From positions 11,080 through 75,079 of the forward strand of contig NZ_JAJBUX010000018.1 of NCBI RefSeq assembly GCF_020860125.1: a DNA stretch of 64,000 nucleotides. Direction: 5' to 3'. Positions 25,002 to 34,133 of the stretch are shown here, piece by piece (position 1 is the stretch's first letter; every line of letters begins with the position of its first letter). The translations under genes and the position numbers were made by a program. The notes beneath the pieces were generated by a model, which was not told where the DNA came from, ran no database searches, and was given only the letters and a program-made list of their open reading frames with translations. The stretch is from Cloacibacillus sp. (GTDB taxonomy: Bacteria > Synergistota > Synergistia > Synergistales > Synergistaceae).

Positions 25002-26432
25002 TTATTTCTCCCAGTCCACGAGCTTTCCGGGGTTGAGGATGTTCCGCGGGTCGAAGGCGAGCTTCACGCGCTTTATCAGCTCAAGCTGCGCCTCGTCGAG
25101 GAAGAACTTCATGTAGCCCTTGCGCTTGAAGCCGATGCCATGCTCGCCGGAGAGGGTGCCGCCCATCTTGATGAGTTCGGCGTAGATACGCTCCTGCGCG
25201 GCGTGCAGCCGTTCGTGCCAGTCGGTGCAGTCCGGGGAGATGATCGTGCAGTGCATGTTGCCGTCGCCCGCGTGGCCGTAGGCTATCCATTCGAGGCCGT
25301 CGGCCTCGGCCTTTTCGCGGATCATCTCAAGCAGCCGCGGCACCATCGCGGTGGGGACGGCGAGGTCTTCTTTCGTGTAACGGCTGTAGAAGAAGGAGAC
25401 GGCCTCCGGCACCGATTTGCGGGCCTGCCAGATGCGGTCTTTCGTGCTGCGGGTATCGGCGACGTAGACCTCGGCGGCCCCGTGCTTCTGGGATAGTTTG
25501 CCGATCTCCTCGAACTCTTTTTCGATGAGGTCGGCGTCGTTGTTTTCCAGCTGGATGATGAGGGCCGCGCCCGCATTTCCCGCCGGGACCTCCGTGTTGA
25601 GGTATTTTTCCGCGAGCTTCAGCGCCTTATGGTCGAGGAATTCTATCGATGCGGGGATGAGGCCGCCCTCGGTGATGATGCGCGGCACGAAGTCGATCGC
25701 GCTTTGCGTGTCGGGGAAGGCGGCGAGCAGATCGACGGAGTGGCGCGGCAGCGGCATCAGCTTGAGCACCGCCTTGGTGATGATCCCGAGTATCCCTTCG
25801 GAGCCGGCCATGAGGTGGACGAAGTCCAGACCGGTGACGTCTTTGCGGCGTTTGCCGCCGAACCAGGTGACGGAGCCGTCGGGGAGCACCACTTCAAGGG
25901 CGAGCAGCTGCGCGCCGGTCGCGCCGTATTTTATGACCTTGTTGCCGCCGGCGTTTTCGGCGATGTTGCCGCCGATGAAGGAGGCGTCGCCGCTGCAGGG
26001 GTCTCCCGCGTAGAGCAGGCCGTGCTGCGCCGCCATGCGGCTGATCTCCGCCGTTACGACGCCGGGCTCGGTGGTGATGGTGAGGTTTTCCTCGTCGAGT
26101 TCGAGGATGCGGTTCATCTTTTCAAAGCTCATGACGATGCCGCCCCAGGCGGGGAGCGCGCCGCCGGAGAGTCCGGTGCCGGCGCCGCGCGGCGTTACGG
26201 GGATTTTATGTTCATAGGCGATTTTCATTATTTCAGAGACGTGCTCGGTGTTCTCGGGGAAGAGGAGCAGCTCCGCGATATATTTTTTGTCGTAGGCGTT
26301 CTGCGGTACTTCGTCGTGCGAGTAGGCCTCAAGCTTTTCTTTGTCCGCGCTGACGTTGTGCGCGCCGATTTTTTCTTTAAGGGCCGCTATGATTTCCGCC
26401 GTAATTTTATTGTAAGAAAAGATATCGTTCAT
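25002..26432 (-). CDS. GlcD/DLD-type FAD-linked hydroxyacid oxidase
   Basis: Flavoprotein of the VAO/PCMH family acting on D-lactate, glycolate or another 2-hydroxy acid. The 476-aa product has the FAD-binding PCMH domain (LLLFPENTEHVSEIMKIAYEHKIPVTPRGAGTGLSGGA; GDPCSGDASFIGGNIAENAGG; DFVHLMAGSEGILGIITKA) and a C-terminal FAD-oxidase cap ending GEHGIGFKRKGYM and DPRNILNPGKL. GGAGG is 7 nt from the ATG at 26432, preferred over the ATG at 26438 that nearly touches it. No glcE/glcF or lactate permease is adjacent, so the substrate and electron acceptor are open. Confidence 0.9.
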   Translation of the reverse strand: MNDIFSYNKITAEIIAALKEKIGAHNVSADKEKLEAYSHDEVPQNAYDKKYIAELLLFPENTEHVSEIMKIAYEHKIPVTPRGAGTGLSGGALPAWGGIVMSFEKMNRILELDEENLTITTEPGVVTAEISRMAAQHGLLYAGDPCSGDASFIGGNIAENAGGNKVIKYGATGAQLLALEVVLPDGSVTWFGGKRRKDVTGLDFVHLMAGSEGILGIITKAVLKLMPLPRHSVDLLAAFPDTQSAIDFVPRIITEGGLIPASIEFLDHKALKLAEKYLNTEVPAGNAGAALIIQLENNDADLIEKEFEEIGKLSQKHGAAEVYVADTRSTKDRIWQARKSVPEAVSFFYSRYTKEDLAVPTAMVPRLLEMIREKAEADGLEWIAYGHAGDGNMHCTIISPDCTDWHERLHAAQERIYAELIKMGGTLSGEHGIGFKRKGYMKFFLDEAQLELIKRVKLAFDPRNILNPGKLVDWEK

Positions 26433-26557
26433 TGACATACCTCCGAACCTAATATCAGGATATAATAACATAAAGGCGGCGCCGATTAAATCGCTTTGCA
26501 CAGTCGGTCTTCGACGTGTATGGTTGGCGGCACCTCAAGATGCTGGAGGCGATGAAC

Positions 26558-28507
26558 ATGCAAAATGAGATAATCTACGGCCCGACGCTTGCAGGCGAGG
26601 GGGATGTCTATCTCTTCCGCGAGGGGACTCACAGAAGGATATATGATTTTCTCGGCGCGCATCCGTTCGAGCATGAGGGGCGGAAGGGCGTCCTTTTTTC
26701 CCTTTGGGCCCCCGGTGCTAAAAATGTTTATGTAATGGGTGATTTTAATTCATGGGAGCGCGAGGGCTGCCCGCTTGCTCCGCGCTGGGATTCCTCCGGT
26801 ATCTGGGAGGGTTTTGTCCCTGATGCGGAGGCGGGCTGCCGCTATAAATATGTGATAAGGACCGCCGACGGGGAGCTGGTCGATAAGAGCGACCCGCTGG
26901 CCTTCGCCACGGAGACGCCGCCGGCCTCCGCCTCCGTCGTCTGCGCCCCCGCGCACGAGTGGCGGGACGCGGAGTGGATGGCGGCGCGCGCCGAGAAGAA
27001 CGCCACCGACGCGCCGCAGTCGATATATGAGATTCACGTCGGTTCGTGGCGGCGCGGCGACGGCGACAGCATCCTTTCGTGGAGCGATCTGGCGGGCGAG
27101 CTGCCGCCCTATCTGGAGGCCAACGGCTTTACTCACGTCGAGTTCATGCCCGTCATGGAGCATCCCTTCTACGGCTCGTGGGGCTACCAGACGACGGGGT
27201 ATTTCGCGCCAATGGCGCGCTACGGCTCGCCGGAGGATTTTATGGCGCTTGTCGACGCGCTGCACGCGCGCGGGATCGGCGTCATCCTAGACTGGGTGCC
27301 CTCGCACTTCCCGACGGACTCTTTTGGCCTGTCGCGCTTTGACGGCACGGCGCTCTACGAGCACGAGGACCCGCGCCAGGGTTTTCATCCCGACTGGAAG
27401 AGCGCGATCTTCAACTATGGACGCAACGAGGTGCGGAGTTTCCTGATTTCGTCGGCCTATTACTGGCTCGACCGCTACCACGCCGACGGTCTGCGTGTCG
27501 ATGCCGTGGCCTCGATGCTCTATCTCGATTATTCGCGCCGCGACGGCGAATGGGTGGCTAATAAGTACGGCGGCAAGGAGAATATCGAGGCAATCGCCTT
27601 TCTGCGCGAGATGAACTGCGCTCTTTACGCCGATTTTCCGGGGATATTGGTGACGGCGGAGGAGTCGACCTCGTGGCCGATGGTGACGAAGCCAGTCTGG
27701 CTCGGCGGCCTCGGCTTTGGATATAAGTGGAATATGGGCTGGATGAATGATTTTATCTCCTATATGTCGCAGGACCCGGTCTACCGCAAGTACCGCCACG
27801 ACCAGCTCACCTTCGGCATGTGGTACGCCTACGCGGAAAATTTTGTGCTGCCCTTCTCTCACGACGAGGTGGTCCACGGCAAGTGTTCGCTGCTGGAGAA
27901 GATGCCTGGCGACGGCTGGCAGAAGGCGGCGAACCTGCGGCTGATGTTCGGCTGGATGTTCTGCCACCCCGGCAAGAAGCTCGTCTTTATGGGCGGCGAG
28001 TTCGGGCAGAGCCGCGAGTGGAACCACGACCGCAGCCTTGACTGGCATGAGCTTGACGACGAACGGCACGCGGGTATCGCGCGCTGGTTTGCCGACTTGA
28101 ATAATTTTTACCGCGGCAGCCCGGAGCTGTGGGAGCTTGACACCTCTACCGACGGCTTTGAGTGGATAGACTGTAGCGACCGCGACGCCGGCGTAGTTTC
28201 CTTTATACGCCGCGATAGGAACGGCGGCGCCCTGGTCTTTGCCGCCAACTTCACGCCCGTGGTGCGCGGCGGCTACCGCGTCGGCTTCCCGGAGGGCGGC
28301 CGCTGGCGCGAGGCGCTGAACAGCGACTCTTCGCTCTACGGCGGCTCCGGAGTCGGCAATCTGGGTTTTGTTGAGACGGAGGAGACCTCCTTTCACGGAC
28401 AGTCTTTTTCCGCGGAGCTGACACTGCCGCCGCTCGGCTGTCTTATATTTACGCCGGAGAACGCGGCGGACGAGGGGACGGAGGACTCGCGTTCCTCCAT
28501 GCGCTGA
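26558..28507 (+). CDS. glgB: 1,4-alpha-glucan branching enzyme
   Basis: Introduces alpha-1,6 branches into glycogen. The 649-aa protein has the N-terminal CBM48 module (LFREGTHRRIYDFLGAHPF; FSLWAPGAKNVYVMGDFNSWE) and a GH13 barrel with YEIHVGSWRR, the nucleophile region DGLRVDAVASML, the acid/base region TAEESTSWP and FVLPFSHDEVVHGK. GGAGG at 26545-26549 is 8 nt before the ATG at 26558, so earlier in-frame ATGs are less likely. Followed by malQ after 159 nt. No glgA or glgC in view. Confidence 0.96.
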   Translation: MQNEIIYGPTLAGEGDVYLFREGTHRRIYDFLGAHPFEHEGRKGVLFSLWAPGAKNVYVMGDFNSWEREGCPLAPRWDSSGIWEGFVPDAEAGCRYKYVIRTADGELVDKSDPLAFATETPPASASVVCAPAHEWRDAEWMAARAEKNATDAPQSIYEIHVGSWRRGDGDSILSWSDLAGELPPYLEANGFTHVEFMPVMEHPFYGSWGYQTTGYFAPMARYGSPEDFMALVDALHARGIGVILDWVPSHFPTDSFGLSRFDGTALYEHEDPRQGFHPDWKSAIFNYGRNEVRSFLISSAYYWLDRYHADGLRVDAVASMLYLDYSRRDGEWVANKYGGKENIEAIAFLREMNCALYADFPGILVTAEESTSWPMVTKPVWLGGLGFGYKWNMGWMNDFISYMSQDPVYRKYRHDQLTFGMWYAYAENFVLPFSHDEVVHGKCSLLEKMPGDGWQKAANLRLMFGWMFCHPGKKLVFMGGEFGQSREWNHDRSLDWHELDDERHAGIARWFADLNNFYRGSPELWELDTSTDGFEWIDCSDRDAGVVSFIRRDRNGGALVFAANFTPVVRGGYRVGFPEGGRWREALNSDSSLYGGSGVGNLGFVETEETSFHGQSFSAELTLPPLGCLIFTPENAADEGTEDSRSSMR

Positions 28508-28526
28508 GGATAATTTTTTCAGAATT

Positions 28527-28560
28527 GCGAAGGCCGGTTCCCGTGGGAGCCGGCCTTCGC
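28527..28560. repeat. Inverted repeat between glgB and malQ
   Basis: GCGAAGGCCGGTTCCC and GGGAGCCGGCCTTCGC form a 16-bp stem with one wobble pair and a 2-nt loop. A T-run lies before it on the + strand rather than after it, so it is not a standard terminator. Confidence 0.7.
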
Positions 28561-28666
28561 CGTGGCGCGGCGGGCGGCGTCACCTTTTGCTTCTGTCGCC
28601 GGTGTGTGATTTGCATGTATAATATAAAAATGTTGGTCTGATATCGTGTCATCGGAGGGGCTTTAT

Positions 28667-30223
28667 TTGTCTAGTTCACGCAAAAGCGGGGTTCTCTTGC
28701 ATATATCGTCGCTGCCGGGCGATTGGGGCGTAGGTGATTTCGGCTCCGGCGCCGGAAGGTTCGCTGATTTTCTCCAGGGAGCCGGTTTCACAATATGGCA
28801 GGTGCTGCCGCTCACGCCGGTGCTTCCGGTCTTTGGCAATTCGCCGTACAGCAGTCCCTCAGCCTTCGCGGGGAATCTCCTCTTCATAAGCCCGGAGAGG
28901 CTCTGCGAAGATGGCCTTATCGCAATGAACGATATAGCGACACGGACTCTTCCCTCTGTGAGGGCGGCGGATTTTGCCGCGGCGGAGCTTTGCCGCCGCG
29001 AGCTGCTCTCGCTTGCCTGGGAGAATTTTAACGCTCAGCCGGAGTCCTTCGCGGATCTGCGCCGGGGCTTTGAATGTTTCCGCGCGGAGGAGAGCTGGTG
29101 GCTCCGTGATTACGCCCTCTTTTCGGTATTGAAGGAGAAAAACGGCGGCCGCTGCTGGACGGAATGGCCGCGTGAATTTTCCGCGCGCGTGACGGAGGCC
29201 CTGGCGGCCTTTGCCGCGGAGAACGGGGACGGCATCGCCTTTGTGGAATTCACCCAATTTATCTTTTACCGGCAGCTGGCCGCTCTCGCCTCTTACTGCG
29301 CCGAACGCGGCGTAACGCTGATGGGCGACCTGCCGATATATGTCGCCTGGGACAGCGCGGACGTTTGGTCCGCTCCCGCCCTTTTCGACCTTGAGCAGGA
29401 CGGGGCGCCGCGCTGCGTCGCCGGCGTGCCGCCCGATTATTTCAGCCCCACCGGGCAGCGCTGGGGCAATCCCCTCTACAACTGGGAGGCGATGCGCGCG
29501 GACGGCTTCGCCTGGTGGCGCGGCAGGCTGGCGCACAGCCTTAAATACTGCGGGCTGATGCGCGTCGACCACTTTCGGGGGCTGTGCGCCTACTGGGAGA
29601 TACCCGCCTCCGAGCCGACGGCGCAGAACGGCTGCTGGCGTCCCGCGCTGGGCCGTGAGATGCTTGAGGCCTTTCGCGCGGCGCGCGGCTCATCAGGGGG
29701 AGAGCTGCCGCTTATCGCCGAGGACCTGGGAATCATCACGGACGACGTGCGCGCGCTGATGGAGGATTTTTCCCTTCCGGGAATGAAGGTACTGATGTTC
29801 GCCTTCGGCGGCGACGTCGCGGACAACCCTTACGCGCCGCATAATATAAGGCCGCGCAGCGTTGTCTATACCGGGACGCATGACAACGATACCGCCGTTG
29901 GCTGGTGGCGTGAAAGTTCCACGGTGCGTGAACGGATAAATTTCGCCGCCTATGCGGGGCAGGAGGTCACGCGGGAGAATGTGAACCGCGTAATGGCGCA
30001 TATGGCGCTCGCCTCCGTCGCGGAGATCGCGGTGTTGCCGGCGCAGGATGTTCTCGGCCTCGGCGGATCGTGCCGTATGAACAGACCGGCGGAGGCGGCG
30101 GGCAACTGGGGCTGGCGGCTGCTTCCCGCGGAGCTTGATTCGCTTTTGCCAGGTTCGCATGGTTTTCCTGAAAGGCTCAGGTCTTTGAATATATTATATG
30201 GACGTTTTAAAGAGGTAAATTAA
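28667..30223 (+). CDS. malQ: 4-alpha-glucanotransferase (amylomaltase)
   Basis: GH77 enzyme that transfers maltooligosaccharide segments. The 518-aa protein shows RKSGVLLHISSLPGDWGVGDFG, the nucleophile block LMRVDHFRGLCAYWEIPA, IAEDLGIITDDVRALM with the acid/base Glu, and TGTHDNDTAVGWW. The TTG at 28667 lies 8 nt after GGAGG (28654-28658) and begins LSSSRKSG; the GTG at 28646 is upstream of that site and unlikely. With glgB it suggests storage-glycan turnover. The stop is immediately before the next start at 30224. Confidence 0.95.
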   Translation: MSSSRKSGVLLHISSLPGDWGVGDFGSGAGRFADFLQGAGFTIWQVLPLTPVLPVFGNSPYSSPSAFAGNLLFISPERLCEDGLIAMNDIATRTLPSVRAADFAAAELCRRELLSLAWENFNAQPESFADLRRGFECFRAEESWWLRDYALFSVLKEKNGGRCWTEWPREFSARVTEALAAFAAENGDGIAFVEFTQFIFYRQLAALASYCAERGVTLMGDLPIYVAWDSADVWSAPALFDLEQDGAPRCVAGVPPDYFSPTGQRWGNPLYNWEAMRADGFAWWRGRLAHSLKYCGLMRVDHFRGLCAYWEIPASEPTAQNGCWRPALGREMLEAFRAARGSSGGELPLIAEDLGIITDDVRALMEDFSLPGMKVLMFAFGGDVADNPYAPHNIRPRSVVYTGTHDNDTAVGWWRESSTVRERINFAAYAGQEVTRENVNRVMAHMALASVAEIAVLPAQDVLGLGGSCRMNRPAEAAGNWGWRLLPAELDSLLPGSHGFPERLRSLNILYGRFKEVN

Positions 30224-32128
30224 ATGAATCTTCTCTTGAGTTCCCGGGCAGTCTACCGGGTGGCGGGGCGTGACTACCGCGAGCTGATCTTCTTCTCCTT
30301 TATGGCCGTCGCTCTCTTTTTCAAGTTCTATTTTCTTGAGTACGAAGTCTCGCGGCTCGTTGTGCGTGTGCCGCTCTCCGTCGCCGCTTCGGCGGCGATC
30401 GTAGCGATGTTCGTCCTCTTCGTTTCGCTCTTCTGGCGCCGGGGGCGGTTTGCGCTCGCGCTGCTGCTGGACTTTCTGCTGACGGCGCTGGTGATAACGG
30501 ATATTCTCCATATGCGCTATTATTCCGATCTCTTCACCTTCCATAATCTGGGGCTCTCGACCCAGGTCGGCGAGGTCTCGGAGTCTGTCTTTGCCCTCTT
30601 TTCAGTGAGGGATCTGCTCTATTTTATCGACATCCCGCTGTTGTTCGGCTATTTCAGGATATTCCGCCGCATCTCGGTGCATCCCTTTTTTCATAAGATC
30701 ACCCTCCGGCGCTGTTTCTGGACGCTGCTGCTCTTTGCCGCTGCAGCCGCTGTGCTCTCCTTTCATATAAGGACCTATAATAAAAAGGTTCCCGGCGTGC
30801 TGCGTTCGATGTGGGACCGTCCCTCGGTCTGCAATAATGTCGGCGCGCTGACCTATCACGCGGTTGACAGCTGGAATACGCTGACCGACCGGGCTGCGCG
30901 CCCTAAATTGTCGGCCTCCGAGCTGGAGGAGGTCAGGGACTGGTTTGGCGAAAATCTCGCGAGACAGCGCCGTCCGCAGGGGGTATTCGGCGCCGCTAAG
31001 GGCAAGAATCTCATCGTCATACAGGTGGAATCGCTCCAGAGCTTCGTCATCGGCCTAAAGGTCGGCGGGCGCGAGGTGACGCCGAACCTCAACGCCTTTG
31101 CGAAGGAGGCTTCGCTGGCCTCCAACGTCTACAATCAGACCGGTTCAGGCAACAGCTCTGACGCGGAGTTTCTCGCGAACGCCGCGCTCTATCCGGCGGC
31201 CTCCGGCGTCGCCTATACCCGTTTTGCCGGCAATCATTACGAGGCGTTTCCCAAGACGCTGCGGGACAACGGCTACCGCGTATTCGCGATGCACGGCGAC
31301 CGCCCGGGCTTCTGGAACCGGGGGCACATGTATCCCGCGCTCGGTTTTGAGAAATTTATCAGCAAGAAGGATTATGTAAACGACGAGTCTATCGGTATGG
31401 GGCTCAGTGATAAGAGCTTCTTCCGCCAGTCGCTGGAGATGCTCACTCAGGAGCGGCAGCCCTTCTATTCCTTTATGGTGACGCTCACAAGCCATTACCC
31501 CTATAATTTCCCCAGGCTGATGGAACAGGCCGATTTCGATGCCGGAGAGTACAAAGGTACGGTGGTAGGCAGCTACCTCGCGGCCATCCACTATCTTGAC
31601 CGGGAGTTCGGCGTCTTTATCAAGGGACTTAAAAGATCCGGCCTCTATGACAGGAGCGTCATCGCGCTCTACGGCGACCACAACGCCATCCCCCGCTGGG
31701 ATTCCACGACGCTCTCGAAGCTGCTGGGGACAGACTTCACAAAGGACCATAACTGGCGCTATGTGCAGCGCGTGCCTCTGATGATAAATGTTCCCGGCGT
31801 AAAGAGGCTCGTCTGGAACCGGAAGATGGCCTTGGGGCTTGTCAATCTTCCGCGCTCGCTGGCGCTGCTGCTGGGGATTGATTTCAACAGCGGTCTGGGA
31901 ACCGACATCTTCGACGATTCGGAGGCCCCGGTGATCTTCCGCAACGGTTCTTATGTGGTTGGAGAGATATTCGTCGAGCCCGCGAAGAAGAGCGCCGTCA
32001 ACGTGAAGAGTGGAGAGTCCCGGGACTACGCGGCATATGCCGGGATGACGGAAAAGGTCAGAAAGATACTCGACGTCAGTGATAAGATATTGGAATATGA
32101 TCTGATGCCCGAACTCTATCGTAAATAG
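30224..32128 (+). CDS. LtaS-like membrane sulfatase/phosphoglycerol transferase, copy 1
   Basis: The 634-aa protein has about five N-terminal membrane segments (to residue about 190) and an extracytoplasmic sulfatase-fold domain. Metal and catalytic features: VIQVESLQSF, the nucleophile segment NQTGSGNSSDAEF with Ser311 where LtaS enzymes usually have Thr, and YGDHNAIP near residue 487. Family members move glycerol- or ethanolamine-phosphate from lipids onto glycans. In a diderm the target is more likely a periplasmic or outer-surface glycan than lipoteichoic acid. It starts at once after malQ and is followed by a paralogue and a glycosyltransferase. Confidence 0.88.
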   Translation: MNLLLSSRAVYRVAGRDYRELIFFSFMAVALFFKFYFLEYEVSRLVVRVPLSVAASAAIVAMFVLFVSLFWRRGRFALALLLDFLLTALVITDILHMRYYSDLFTFHNLGLSTQVGEVSESVFALFSVRDLLYFIDIPLLFGYFRIFRRISVHPFFHKITLRRCFWTLLLFAAAAAVLSFHIRTYNKKVPGVLRSMWDRPSVCNNVGALTYHAVDSWNTLTDRAARPKLSASELEEVRDWFGENLARQRRPQGVFGAAKGKNLIVIQVESLQSFVIGLKVGGREVTPNLNAFAKEASLASNVYNQTGSGNSSDAEFLANAALYPAASGVAYTRFAGNHYEAFPKTLRDNGYRVFAMHGDRPGFWNRGHMYPALGFEKFISKKDYVNDESIGMGLSDKSFFRQSLEMLTQERQPFYSFMVTLTSHYPYNFPRLMEQADFDAGEYKGTVVGSYLAAIHYLDREFGVFIKGLKRSGLYDRSVIALYGDHNAIPRWDSTTLSKLLGTDFTKDHNWRYVQRVPLMINVPGVKRLVWNRKMALGLVNLPRSLALLLGIDFNSGLGTDIFDDSEAPVIFRNGSYVVGEIFVEPAKKSAVNVKSGESRDYAAYAGMTEKVRKILDVSDKILEYDLMPELYRK

Positions 32129-32142
32129 GTGATCGTTGATTG

Positions 32143-34056
32143 ATGTTTCTTCCTCCTAAGGACCGGCCTGTTTTCATAAGCGGATATCTTTTCACGGCGG
32201 TTGTCGCCGCGGCGGTCTGGCTTAAGTTCATCTCGGTGGACTATGCCGTCGCCGATGTGCTCAACTGGCCCACCTTCGGCGTTCTGACGATGCACGCGCT
32301 GCGCCATACGGCGCGCGCGCTCGCCGTTTCGCTGCCCTCGCTGGGAGCCATCCTCTGCCTGTTGCTGCCGCTGATGTTCTTCCCGCCTAAGCGGCGCGCG
32401 GCGGCGCTCATCGTCATGGATATGCTGCTCTCGGCACTGGTGCTGACGGATCGGCTCTTTATCCGTTACTACGCGGACATCTTCATCTTTCATGATCTTA
32501 TGCTGGTGCCTCAGACTGGGCTTATCGCAAAATCGATCTGGGCGCTGCTCAAGCCATGGGATTTTCTGATCTTTGCCGACCTCCCGCTTCTCGTCTGGCT
32601 GCTGCGCAGCGGCTGGCTCCGCGTGGAGTTCCATCGGGAACGGCGCCGGGAGGCGCTGACACTGCTCGCTCTCTTCCTGGTCTCGGTCGCGATGCAGGGG
32701 GCTTCTGTCTGGCATCTGAAAAGGTTCCGTCCCAACATTATCAACGCGATGTACGACCGCCTCTCCGTCTGCGCCTGGGTCAGCACCTCCACCTTTCACT
32801 GGTGGGACTTCTTTTCGATGACGCGCAAGGCGCTGGAGCCGCACGACGTTTCACCGGAGACGGCGGACGAGATCGGCAGCTGGTTTAAGGCGCACCGTCC
32901 AAGGCCGCACCCCGGTATGCGCGCGAAGAACCTCATCCTTGTGCAGTGCGAGGCGCTGCAATACTTTGTCGTAGACCTTGAGATTGGCGGCCTCCCCGTG
33001 ACGCCGAATCTTAACCGCTTCAAAGAGGAGTGTCTCTATTTCCCCAACACCTGGAGCCAGGTGGCGGCGGGCAACAGCTCGGACGCGGAGTTTATGGCCA
33101 ATACGGGACTTTTTCCCGCCGCCTTCGGCGCCGCCTATACGCTCTACGCGGATAACGACTATAATTCGCTGGCGCGCGCGATGCGCGGCAAAAGAGGAGC
33201 GAGGGCCGTCGTCGTGCAGGGTACGCGCAGCGCCTTCTGGAACTGCCACCGTATGCACCCGAAGCTCTGGTTTCACCGGCAGTACAGCCAAAATACCTTT
33301 CCCAACGACGAGGTGATCGGCCTCGGACTCAGCGATGAGGTGATATTTTCGCGCGCGCTTCAGGTCTTTAAGGAGATGAAAACCCCCTTCTACGGCTTTA
33401 TCGTCACCCTCTCGAGCCACCACCCCTTTGATTTCGCGGAGCTGCCACGCGGGACGCTGCCGCTGCCTCCCGAGCTGCGGGGAACGCTCATCGGCAACTA
33501 TCTCCTTTCGATAAATTACTTTGACCGGCAGTTTGGTATCTTCATCGACGAGCTGCGAAGGTCGGGGCTGCTCGACAAGAGCCTGGTCGTCGTCTACGGC
33601 GACCATCCCGCGATCCCGATCGCCTACCGGGAAGATATGGAAAAGCTGCTCGGCAAGAAGATAGAGGAGGCGGTAGACTGGAAGGCGACGCGCCGTATCC
33701 CGCTCTTCTTCCGCTCGCCGGAGACGGCGAAAAAACCGCGCGTCGACGAGAGAAATGTCGGGCAGATGGACATCCTGCCGACGGTCTCGGGGCTGATGAA
33801 GCTTGACATCGGCACCGTTTTCGGAAAGGATCTTTTAAGCAAAGAAAGCGGCGATCCGGTGATCTTCCGCAACGGCAGCTATATCGTGGGCGACGTCTAT
33901 GTCGAACCGGCCGCAGGGCGCGCCATTAAGCTGGATACCGGTGAACATCTCGATTGTTCCGCCTATGACGGACTGACCGACGAGGTTGAACGGCGCCTCA
34001 GGTACAGCGACCTGATACTGGAAAAGAATCTGATCGAAAAAATTATCGGCAGATAG
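32143..34056 (+). CDS. LtaS-like membrane sulfatase/phosphoglycerol transferase, copy 2
   Basis: The 637-aa paralogue of the preceding gene has the same plan: five membrane segments, then a sulfatase domain with LVQCEALQYFVVDL, AAGNSSDAEFMANTGLFP (probable nucleophile Ser312), LSSHHPF and YGDHPAIP. The C-terminal end of both copies shares GDPVIFRNGSYIVGDVYVEPA, an extension that may be specific to this pair. The ATG at 32143 or the adjoining TTG at 32140 is the start; the ribosome-binding site is weak. Same operon as copy 1; the two may act in series, for example as primase and polymerase. Confidence 0.87.
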   Translation: MFLPPKDRPVFISGYLFTAVVAAAVWLKFISVDYAVADVLNWPTFGVLTMHALRHTARALAVSLPSLGAILCLLLPLMFFPPKRRAAALIVMDMLLSALVLTDRLFIRYYADIFIFHDLMLVPQTGLIAKSIWALLKPWDFLIFADLPLLVWLLRSGWLRVEFHRERRREALTLLALFLVSVAMQGASVWHLKRFRPNIINAMYDRLSVCAWVSTSTFHWWDFFSMTRKALEPHDVSPETADEIGSWFKAHRPRPHPGMRAKNLILVQCEALQYFVVDLEIGGLPVTPNLNRFKEECLYFPNTWSQVAAGNSSDAEFMANTGLFPAAFGAAYTLYADNDYNSLARAMRGKRGARAVVVQGTRSAFWNCHRMHPKLWFHRQYSQNTFPNDEVIGLGLSDEVIFSRALQVFKEMKTPFYGFIVTLSSHHPFDFAELPRGTLPLPPELRGTLIGNYLLSINYFDRQFGIFIDELRRSGLLDKSLVVVYGDHPAIPIAYREDMEKLLGKKIEEAVDWKATRRIPLFFRSPETAKKPRVDERNVGQMDILPTVSGLMKLDIGTVFGKDLLSKESGDPVIFRNGSYIVGDVYVEPAAGRAIKLDTGEHLDCSAYDGLTDEVERRLRYSDLILEKNLIEKIIGR

Positions 34057-34133
34057 CGGCGGGAAGTTGTCATTCACCCTCTCTGAGGGTATGATAACGT
34101 TATGTGTGAAAATGAGACAGAGGTGGCTTTATC

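Noticed and set aside
28527..28560. Terminator between glgB and malQ
   Set aside because: Strong stem but the T-run is on the wrong side for the + strand; kept only as an inverted repeat.
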